A program made the position numbers and the translations under genes. A stretch of 64,000 nucleotides of DNA, taken from Protea cynaroides. Lineage: Eukaryota; Streptophyta; Magnoliopsida; Proteales; Proteaceae. The notes under the pieces are model-generated. The model ran no database searches and was not told where the DNA came from. It saw only the letters and a list, made by a program, of their open reading frames with translations. The stretch lies in contig CM053269.1 of assembly GCA_028583415.1 (NCBI GenBank), positions 42,149,016 through 42,213,015 on the forward strand, written 5' to 3'. Below are positions 23,128 to 33,400 of the stretch, piece by piece (within the stretch, counting starts at the first letter, position 1; every line of letters begins with the position of its first letter).

Positions 23128-23715
23128 TCATCCAATGATTCTGATCGTCGCCGTTGACAGAAAACTTCCTTCTCTCCACTGCATTTGGCATGCATTGGAA
23201 TCGTCGGTGACTGAATCATCATGACTGGGATCTGCTAAAGTTGATGTTTCTTTTCTCTCCCGTGTTTCGTCTTGACTCTTACCTTCAATTGAGCCTACGA
23301 GTTCAAGATCGGGTTTTCTTTCTTCTGGGTTTTTGAGTCCTGATGAGGTTTCCAATGAACTCAACTGGTCTGAAACATGTGCAAATTTCAGGGATTCCAA
23401 TTTTTTCGATAGGAATTTCAGCTTCTTTTTGGTTTTGTTCATGGACTCTATCTCTACCTTTAGTTGTCTTTCTAGCTCCATCAACTATAGATAGATCCAA
23501 CAATAAAAAAGGAAAGAGACTCAAATCAATCTAAAGAAATGAAAAATTGCAGATCTTATTAAAAAGATACCCACAGATTGCGAAAGCAACAAACCTTACT
23601 CCCCATTAGCTCTGCTTCTTCTTTTGCAGCCCTTGAAGATGTTCTCTCTGCAAGCAATCTTCCTCTCAAACACTCTAGAGATCTTCGCTGCTTCTCCACA
23701 GATCGAAGCTGTCGA
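23128..23715 (-). pseudogene. Captured coiled-coil gene: two exons and intron
   Basis: Minus strand. The first exon ends at 23595 with RRSLECLRGRLLAERTSS ... KEEAELMGSK. A 108-bp intron follows (GTTTGTTGC ... TATCTATAG, 23594-23485). The next exon starts at 23484 in the same phase with LMELERQLKVEIESMNKTKK, a heptad-rich stretch, then an acidic/polar tail. The joined frame reads as coiled coil. The protein family is not recognised. The splice sites and kept phase show a DNA-level (not cDNA) capture. A start codon and full N-terminus are missing; stops lie just upstream near 23745. Confidence 0.65.
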
Positions 23716-24136
23716 TTCTGATAATCGACATGAGGTTTCTACTACTGAAGAGGATTTCGATTTGAAAGTGTTGAGAAAAGCATTAGATGTTGTTGGAAAG
23801 CAAAAGAGAAGAAGAAGTTGAAGAACATGAAGAAGAGGAAAAAGAAGATGAAGGGGCTATTGTTTATTCATCATTAGACCCTTTTAGTCGTTTTACACTT
23901 AGTAAGGGTATTTTTGTCTTAAAAAGATTTGACCCTTTGCCGTTAAATTGAAAGTAACGGTGTGGGTGAGATTGTATGATTGCATTGTTATTGGGGTATT
24001 CTGTGTAACTTTTGCAAAAGCATGATAGTTTTGTGTAGTTTCACTACAGTAGAGGGGGTGTCTATGTAATTTACCCTTATTATTATTATTACTTACTAGT
24101 TTCACTACAGTAGAGGGGGTGTCTATGTAATTTACC

Positions 24137-24889
24137 CTTGTTATTATTACTATGTATCTAGACCTTTGGCCTGAATAGCTGACTCATACTGACCCCACAA
24201 TCTTATGGAGAAAAAACACTTAACACCCCATGTGAGTGGCCCCAAGGGGGTAAGAGGAGTCGAACTAAGTACCTTCCACCTGAAGTATAGGCTCCTTGCC
24301 AGCTCAACTACAAGTACACCCATGGGTTTTGAGAGAGTCAAATTGACTTTTGACTCATTCTAAGTTAATTGCTCCAGTTTAAAAAGATCAAGCCGGATCA
24401 ATCGATTCGGCTCGAGATTGGCCAGAGCCGATCATGCGGCACCCAATTCGGCATGGTTGGAACAGTTTTTTCATGCTTGTTGATCATCCAAATTCTTGGG
24501 TTTCTTTTAGCCGTATCAGCTTGATCGGAGCGAAACCCTGAACTCAAATGTTGATTGAGATGATTTACACTGCACATTCTCAATAGATATGTTGTCTATA
24601 TCATCATCATCTTCTAATCATGTGTTAAATTTATATTATTTTGAATATGAAAATTGGGATTGATCTTCGTACAAACATCTTATAATGGGTGGATTTCCAA
24701 AATAAACGATAAAGCTAGAAGCCAATTGAGCATAATTGCCACATGTCATTTACGAAGTGGAACATGTTTTTTCATTTATGATTTAATTTCTAAAGAAGGT
24801 TTTTTTATTTTTTTATTTTTTTTATTTTTTTATTAGAGTGAGATATGAAAGAAAACAATTTCAACTAACGATTAGAATATTTTACAATA
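24137..24889. other. Intergenic between the two MULEs
   Basis: No gene seen. Short ORFs on both strands lack motifs; a T-rich run lies at 24800-24835. The 9-bp duplicate tttacaata of the next element is at 24881-24889. Confidence 0.6.
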
Positions 24890-26459
24890 GGGAAAAAGAC
24901 AGTTACCTCCTCTGTAACTTACCTTATTGACAGTTGACCCCCAATGGTTTTGAAAAAGACAGTTACCTCCCCTAAACAAACTATTAAAATCCAAATAGCC
25001 CCAATTTTTAATGGTGTTAAAGTTAAATTTTTTATGGACAACTCTACCCTCAACCTTTTATCCCTACTTTAAATCTTATTACTATTAAAAGACCAATATA
25101 ACCCTTTTATACCCAACTAAAATAAACCCTAATCTCATCTTCTTTTCATTCTCCCTCACGTTCTTTTTCGCGGAGATGATATGTTGGACTCAGATGCAAG
25201 CGGAGCGATTACAAGATACCAATGAGGCAGAACTCCTTAATTAAGCTCTGGTTTTGATTTCCATGAGTTGGTATTCTGATTTGTGTTTAATCATATTGGA
25301 TTTTCATTCTTAATATGAAATTCATATTCTGGTTCTCCTTCGCTCTTCCCTGCTGACAGCCCCTCCTGATTCCTTTGGATATATATAATGGGTGAGTTAA
25401 TTAAAGTACTTGTCGAATCAAGAGAGAAGAGTGAGGTGTGAGAGAAAATGACAGAGGGAAAAAAAAGGAGTTGGGGATCTTTGAATTTTGGTGAGGAGAA
25501 AACCTGTGAGAAGTCATTTGCAGCAGAAAAAGAAGGAGAGAAATCGGGGTTTGAAGAGAGAGAGAGAGAGAGCTAGGAAAGGGAGGAGAAATGGCATTCG
25601 GCAACTAATCTGGCTTTTGATTTCGACATTGAGGGAAGAGCAGAAGCTGCCAAGAGAAGAAGTAGGAGAAAAAACCAAAGAAGAATAGGAGATAAAATGG
25701 CCATGGATTAAGGGCGACTGGAATGGGAGAAAGATGAGGAAAGATAGGAGTGAAAATAGGGATTGAAAATCTGGAGAGATTTTAGGAGAGAAGAAACCGA
25801 AGAAGAATAGGAGACGATTGGAATGGGAGAAAGATGAGGGAAGATAGGAGTGAAAATAGGGATTGAAAATCTGGAGAGATTTTAGGAGAGAAGAAACCGA
25901 AGAAGAATAAGAGACAATTGGAATGGGAGAAAGATGAGGGAAGATATGAATGAAAATAGGGATCGAAAATCTGGATAGATTTTAGGAGAGAAGAAACCAA
26001 AGAAGAATAGGAGAGAAAATGGCCGTCAATTAAGGGCTACTGGAATGGGAGAAAGATGAGGGAAGATAGGAGTGAAAATAGGGATTGAAAATCTGGAGAG
26101 ATTTTAGGAGAAATTGCATCAATATTCAAGGATTTGCAGCGGCGGAGAGCCCCGAAGACGAAGGAGATTCAAGGGTTTGGAAACCGGAAAAAATGTAAGC
26201 TCGATTGTGGTGAGCAAATGGGGAAGTAGTAACCTTATTAAATAGTAAGGGTAAAATAGGTAGTTCATCTCTCCAAAAGGGTAGTTTCGTCTTTAAAAAA
26301 ATATTGGACTCCCACCGTTACCATCTAATGGAATATTCTTAACGCGTCGGGCTATTTGGATTTTATAGTTTGTTTAAGGGAGGTAACTGTCTTTTTCAAA
26401 ACCATTGAGAGTCAACTGTCAATAAGGTAAGTTACAAGGGAGGTAACTGTCTTTTACCC
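24890..26459. mobile_element. Non-autonomous MULE with internal minisatellite
   Basis: Inverted termini of about 115 bp: left GGGAAAAAGACAGTTACCTC, right reversed GGGTAAAAGACAGTTACCTC. Each terminus itself contains AAAGACAGTTACCTCC twice. Flanks tttacaata (24881-24889) and tttataata (26460-26468) are 9-bp duplicates differing at one base, as expected of Mutator. The 1570-bp element has no transposase; the interior is purine-rich, with a four-unit tandem repeat and no recognisable gene. Confidence 0.9.
25683..26115. repeat. 100-bp minisatellite inside the MULE
   Basis: Units start at 25683 (122 bp), 25805, 25905 and 26005 with gaatagga or gaataaga. The 100-bp unit contains gggagaaagatgaggg and gattgaaaatctggagag. 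The first and last units carry an extra aaatggcc.t..attaagg segment. Confidence 0.93.
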
Positions 26460-26468
26460 TTTATAATA

Positions 26469-26831
26469 AATCGCTTTTAGTGGTTACGTGTATGATGGGT
26501 GTTTAAGATATTTGATCTTGATCCTTCAAACTGCTCATCCGTTGTCTTCTCGTCTCATCGATGCGCGCTACAACTAGCAGCCAGTTAAAAAACTACAGCA
26601 CGCTAGTCTTGATCTCGGGTTTCTGTGTCGATATGTTTCCAGTGCTCCCGGCTCTAGAACAAGCTTTGGTTGAGTGATATATAAAATCTGCCCTTTAGTC
26701 CATTCTGAGCTCATGAGAGAAAGGCCTCTCTCTTTAGCTCATATTCTAATTCTATGTAGGAATGTATTCTCAAATCTTAGAATGCATTTCTATGAATACA
26801 TTTGAAGAATCCATAACAAAAGAAACCTTAG
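26469..26831. other. Intergenic, before the gap
   Basis: About 360 bp with no coding signal. I looked for the next dioxygenase exon here and did not find it. Confidence 0.6.
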
Positions 26832-27331
26832 NNNNNNNNNNNNNNNNNNNNNNNNNNNNNNNNNNNNNNNNNNNNNNNNNNNNNNNNNNNNNNNNNNNNN
26901 NNNNNNNNNNNNNNNNNNNNNNNNNNNNNNNNNNNNNNNNNNNNNNNNNNNNNNNNNNNNNNNNNNNNNNNNNNNNNNNNNNNNNNNNNNNNNNNNNNNN
27001 NNNNNNNNNNNNNNNNNNNNNNNNNNNNNNNNNNNNNNNNNNNNNNNNNNNNNNNNNNNNNNNNNNNNNNNNNNNNNNNNNNNNNNNNNNNNNNNNNNNN
27101 NNNNNNNNNNNNNNNNNNNNNNNNNNNNNNNNNNNNNNNNNNNNNNNNNNNNNNNNNNNNNNNNNNNNNNNNNNNNNNNNNNNNNNNNNNNNNNNNNNNN
27201 NNNNNNNNNNNNNNNNNNNNNNNNNNNNNNNNNNNNNNNNNNNNNNNNNNNNNNNNNNNNNNNNNNNNNNNNNNNNNNNNNNNNNNNNNNNNNNNNNNNN
27301 NNNNNNNNNNNNNNNNNNNNNNNNNNNNNNN
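26832..27331. other. Assembly gap, 500 N
   Basis: Exactly 500 unresolved bases, probably a fixed-size placeholder of unknown true length. It lies just past dioxygenase exon 7, so any exons 8-11 of that gene could be hidden here. Confidence 0.99.
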
Positions 27332-27417
27332 TTATTTAGAAAGAAGTAAAAAATTTATCCTTGTTGAGATTCATAGACCAGCAAGAAGTTTTTAGAAACA
27401 TGTCATTTCAGGCTCAC

Positions 27418-30400
27418 CCATTGACATGCTGAACATCCTCCCATACTTGTGGTCGCCTATCTTTCTCTCTACATATCTGGTAAAGAAGAATGGAAGATTA
27501 TAAGATAAAATCAAGTAGCACAATTTTCATAATTTTTATTTAATAAAATAGAAAATTAGATAATCGCTTCCACTGTTAAGGTCACAAATTATCCATATTA
27601 AACATGCCTGAAGCCCACGGACTCCATCAGTTGCAAGAAGAGTAATCATTCCATAATCTGAATGAGCAGAAGCTCAGTTGCAAGAAGAGTAATCATTCCA
27701 TAATCTGAATGAGCAGAAGCACCGTATGTTTCCTCATTGGAAAAGGCTAGTTCACCTGAAATCAAGATTAAGATGCCAAAAAAAATTATTCAGAAATTAG
27801 CAGTTTCCTGGAACACCTATCATTTCTTAATCACATTTTCTTCATTCACACAAAGAATAAGAAGAAGAACAAACGAATAAAACCATTAAGGCGAAACGAA
27901 AATAAGAACAAGAAAGTTCAAAGAAACAATGTGCCATGTAGGTCAATGCTGAAGCAGAATTGCTAGTCAGAAGAACGCCCATCCCCAGCCCCACATTGCA
28001 TCTTGAAAGTTCCAGTAGGAATTTGTAAACAAGTGGCCATGATAGACCCAATATCTTAACATATCATTATCATAAGGGAAAACCTTCTCCAGACATTATC
28101 ATTCTGCATGCTAGATGTAATCTTTCCTTTTTTTCGTATAAATTGAAAGCCTCTTTGCAAAATAAACCTATCATATGTATTCAAAGCATAGAGTTAATTG
28201 TAACAATAAATAAATAAACCAAGGAAGCAAAAAACCATTCTTAAACCTGGATAGTGTAACAGACGAACGAATGACATCGGTGCATCCAATGCCCCTATTT
28301 TCTCAAAGAAGTTCTCTTCCAAGTTCAAAGCCAAAGCAATTAAAGAGATCAGGCTTTTCCCAACAGTCCTGACAACCAAAAAAAAAAAAAAAACCATTGA
28401 TAAGATGTGCTCTTAAATAAAGAGGTTGGGTTTGCCATTATTAGTTATGACACATGTGCCATGCCAAGAAGAGGTTATTCCCTTCCCATGCAGCAAGTTT
28501 GGTCCTCTAGCCCCAGGCCACATGGTAACAAGAGAGCCACATGGTAACAAGAGAGTTTCATCCCTGGGCTTATTTAAGAAAGAAAGAAAAAAAGAAAAAA
28601 AAAAAGAACTGACGACAATATCATAGAGCAGAAATGAAATACAAGGAGGCTGATGGAGCTGGTGTTAAATGGAACTGACTTGTGGCTAACCCAAACAGAA
28701 CCCCATAAATTGGATGGTCAGTATGTGCTACATCACTTTATCAGTCCTCACTAGGATTTAAGTATCAGGGCTGCACCTGGCGGCTTGATGCAGATTGGGA
28801 TCGGCCTTCACCAATCCAGCTGATACTAGCCAATACCACCAATATTCGCTCAAAGATCATCCAGTATTGCACAGGATTGGGCTGTCCAGTCTGTAATCTG
28901 GATTTAGATGATATCTAAATCCTAGCCTCCACATGGCATCTCCTCACCCCCAGGTTCACTGGAGACTTCAGAGGCAACAGTGTCCTAGCAGATCTTGCTC
29001 ACTTATTTTCACTACATCCAGCTTAAATGGTTCCCCATACTAAAGGTGACAATAGACTAGTGCAGTCCTGAAGACTCTAACCTCATTAGGCCAAAAAAAT
29101 TTCTTAAAGAGATGAGAACAGAGGTCAAAGATATTATGAACTAAGAGAAAAACCAAAGTCTTTGAGAACTTTCAGATCCTGCTCACTTATTGATTCACCA
29201 TGTCTAGCTTAAATGGTTCCCCATACTAAAGATAAAGGTAACAATAGACTTAGCACACTCCTGAAGGCTCTTACCTCATTAGGCCAAAAAAGTTTCTTAA
29301 ACATATGAGAGCAGAGGTCAAAGATATTATGAAGATGCTGAAGTTAAGAGAAGGGTATCAACAATGTTAACGATGTAAGGGCTGGGTTATTATTGTAAGG
29401 GAATGGGACCACTTACTTAGGCCCATTCCCCATTAGTTTTTACTTAATAATGTAAGTGATGCGCCTGATTACACAGGCCGATTATCGATCTGTTCTGGAC
29501 TGCATAGGGGCTGATCATTAGATCAGTGTCCTATGTGGACTGGGATTAGGATCTAGATGCTCTAGGAGTTTCTCCTCCTTTCTCCTTTGTAACTAAGAGA
29601 GTCCTAGGCCTTTTATTTTCTCAGTTTCTAATTCTATTTATACAGCAGTAAGAGGAGGGATTAAGTGCGCAAGTCGATTCTGCTCTCTCGTTCTTGGGTA
29701 AATCTTCATGGCTATTTTGCTACATGATATTAGAGCATTAAAGATCAATATCTGGGATCGTAAGCTCTACCAGTTTGATAGTCTCTTACTTCTTCACCTA
29801 AGTTTCTGGTTGCAGCAGCCTTCTGCTGCCTACCTTCATGATTAGCTCAGTCCCTACCTATCTCAAGCTTAATTTTCAGATCTAATCATATCTGATTTTT
29901 CTTTTATGATTACTACCAGCTGCCCATCAAAGGTCTGCTGATCCATATCTTTTTCCAGAGCTGCCAACATCAAATTTCAATCCTTTATATCTACTGCAAT
30001 TATCGAAGTGCTGCCCATCAAGGACTGCTGATTGAGATCTTTTTCCAGATCTGCTAAAATCAGATTTCGATCAATTTATACATACTGCTAATTGCTGATC
30101 AGATCTTGAAGAAGATCTGGGTTCTTGGAACTGCTACCACTATTTTTTGCTTATCAGAACTGTCACTTCATCTACTGCCTCAAGATTTTGAAGTTCAAGA
30201 TTTTCTTCAAGATCTGCCTCCATCTACTAGGTACTACAGCTGCTTATTATTTTATTTACTAATAGCTGATTCCAAGTCTTCTTCGGATAATACTCATCAT
30301 CATGTCCAAATCACCTCAATGAGATTGAAAGGTGTTTCTAATTATCTTTTATGGGCTCAAGATGTCGGAGTATACATTCACTTCTAAAGGTAAACTTCAA

Positions 30401-33400
30401 TACCTAACTGATGACCCTCCATCTCTTGATTCCAAAGATGCCACTTCTATTAAAGTCTATGATGAATGGATGCGTGAAAACTCCACTCTCCAGGCCTGGT
30501 TGTGGGGCAGCACTGACCCCTCCATTGTCCCTAATGTCATGTTTCATAAGACTGCTAAAGATATATGGACAAATCTCAAGGAAAGTTATGCTTAAGAAAA
30601 GAATATCTGCAAGATTTATGACCTTTATGAGAAGATGTTCAATTTCTCTTTAGGTGATAAGTCCCTAAATGAATACTACAATAACTTCAAAGGTATTATT
30701 GAGGAACTCCCAGCTATGCAGCCACTAACTACTAATCTTGTACAACTCAAGGCACAATAGTCTGAGTTTTATGTGGCTAAGTTTTTAGCAGGTCTTCTAC
30801 TAGAATATCAATCCGTTAAGAGCCAATTGTTGGCAGGTGAGAAGGCTCCTACCCTTAATGAAACATTCTTTCATCTTCAACACTTAGTTCCTCCATGTAA
30901 TTCAACTATTGCCAAGTACAGCTCTGCACTATATGCTGGCCACCGCGAGGCTCCTCCTTTGGTAAAGGCCATGGCTCAAATAGAGACCATGGACGTAGTT
31001 CCTCTAGTCGTTGGATTGGCCGGTCAAACACTGATAAAGCCAACATGTATTGTATTCATTGTGGGAAGACTAAACAATGTTGATACATGTTGGGCTAAGT
31101 ATGGTCGCCCGGAATAGGCTGAGGCTCTGGCCGACTCTGCTTATACAGATGATGCTTCTCCCCTTGCTCCAACAACTAACTTTACTCCAACTACTGCTCC
31201 TGCTCATGGCACTCTTAATTTGACAAATCAACTCAAAGCATTACTACGACGAGTTCATCAACTCGAACAAGCTAGTCCATCCACTTTTGCCACCTTGGCT
31301 CATACATGTACCACTACCCTACTTTCCACCATATCCCTACTCCATAGAACATCGACTCTGGGCCTCTTGCCACATAACCGGTATGTCTCAAGTCTTTACT
31401 TCCTTTAAAGACACTACTAAACTTATACCTATTTTCTTACTGATGGTTCCTCTACCCATGCTACAGGACATTAAACAATTTCCTTAACCCCTTCCACTTC
31501 CATGACTCTATCCTCTGTTCTCCATGTCCCTAAGTTACCCCTTAACCTGTGTCCATTAGCCAACTTACTAAATCACTAAACTACTCAGTGACCTTGTACC
31601 CTTCGTATTGTGTCTTTTAGGATATCAAGACCAAGGCGACAATTGGTGGTGGATTTGAGCATTTTGGCCTTTACTACTTGGAGCATACTGGACCATCTAT
31701 AGCCACTGCTACCACCTTTGCTTCCTCCACACCACTCCAATGGCATCATCGACCTGGCCACCTTTCCCTCTACAAAATAAAGACTCTTACCCCTAGCTGC
31801 AAGCCTCTCACCCATCTTGAGTGTGAGGCCTATGAGTTGAGCAAACATTACCGCTCCTCCTTTCCTACCCATCCTAACACTCGTAGTTCATCTTCCTTTT
31901 CTTTAGTTCATTTAGACATTTGGGGACCATATCGTGTCCCAAACAGACTTGGTTTTTATTATTTTGTTACATTTGTGGATGATCATTCCAGGATGACCTG
32001 GCTTTATTTGCTTAAAGAACATTCTGAGTTTCTTTCAATTTTTAAAGGGTTTTACAATTCCAAGTTCAGTTTAATACCTCTATTCCTATTTTTCGGACTA
32101 ATAATGCCCTCAAATACACTCAGAAGGCTATCTCTAACTTTTGTTTTGCTAATCGCATGATTCATCATACTAGCTATTCCTATACCCCTTAGTAGAATGG
32201 AGTTGATGAACATAAAAATGGGCATCTATTAGAAGTTGCCCGTTCCTCTTATGTTCCATATGCATGTTCCTAAGTACTTTTGGAGTGATGCTATCCTTAC
32301 TGCTTGTTATCTTATCTATTGCGTGCCATCTTCTGTTCTCCATAATACAATATGTTTCTCTCTTCTTTACCCTAATGATCCCTTATTTACAGTCTCCCTT
32401 CGCGTATTTGGCTGTGTCTACTTTACCCATATTTTGTACCCTCAGCAGGATAAACTATCTCCTCGCTCCCTTAAGTGCATTTTTCCTGGTTATTCTGGGA
32501 CTCGGAAAGGCTACAAAGGCAGACGCGGTTACCCGACGCCATTTTATCAATTCTGATGTAACCTTCTTTGAAAATACATCTTACTACCTTGCTCCTGTTC
32601 CTATCATTACGCCTCCATCAGCCCCCACATCCGACTCCATCACACTACTACCACTCATCACACCATTTGATGACTCTCCACCATCCGCTACCCGTACACC
32701 TTCACCACCAACCTTGCAGTTTTATCAACAATAGACTCAGCTCCCGGTGCCGAGGTCACCCCGGACGACCGTCATGCTCTTCATAAAGACGCTTCTTGCA
32801 CCAAGCAAATGGAAACTTGGACCACTATTAACCCGACGCCTTTAATAATTGACGTATAATACTAAAATGACAAATTATAATTACAATCAACATTAATTTA
32901 AGCGAACAATACACAGAAGCTCACCCCGGCTCGGAGTGCGCTCCACGATCTTGAGATGGCAATTATACCCGCTTTTCAATTTCATCATATCTGAACCACA
33001 TATGGGCCTTCCTTTGTCACACCATCTCAAGCTTTACAGGGATCTAATACGCCACAACTTTTGCATCCCCGCTGTCGCCACCCCCCGAAAATGATCTAAA
33101 ATATTCTTCATTCAAAATCAGGAATGATCACGCAACCCCGGCCCCACCTAACCCCCACCACACTTCTCATCATCTCTAAACATATCCATGTTATAAATGA
33201 ATGGTTACTGCCTCGGAACGCCCTTTTCACCCTTTTATTTCCCCATTCCTTCAAAGATTAATCAATACAATCCATATGGTTCCAAAAATGTATTTTTATT
33301 ATTCATCAACCTTTTCCCCTTTTTACTACCATTTCAGACCATTTACCACATGATTTATCCCCACTTTTCACCACTTTCTTCAAGAGACCATAAATTACTG

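Larger units (their letters stand above)
22110..24076. mobile_element. Pack-MULE with captured coiled-coil gene exons
   Basis: Inverted termini of about 190-200 bp (22110-22310 and 23870-24076). The left starts GGATAAATTACACAGATACC and the right, reversed, starts GGGTAAATTACATAGACACC. The 9-bp target duplicate ttattatta (22101-22109 and 24077-24085) fits Mutator-like elements, though it lies in a TTA-rich stretch. No transposase. The 1.55-kb interior holds spliceable exons of a host gene on the minus strand, which defines a Pack-MULE. A 42-bp copy of the right end is repeated at 24095-24136. Confidence 0.88.

Noticed and set aside
26762..27349. Open frame spanning the N gap
   Set aside because: Almost all codons are N; it is an artefact of translating the gap.
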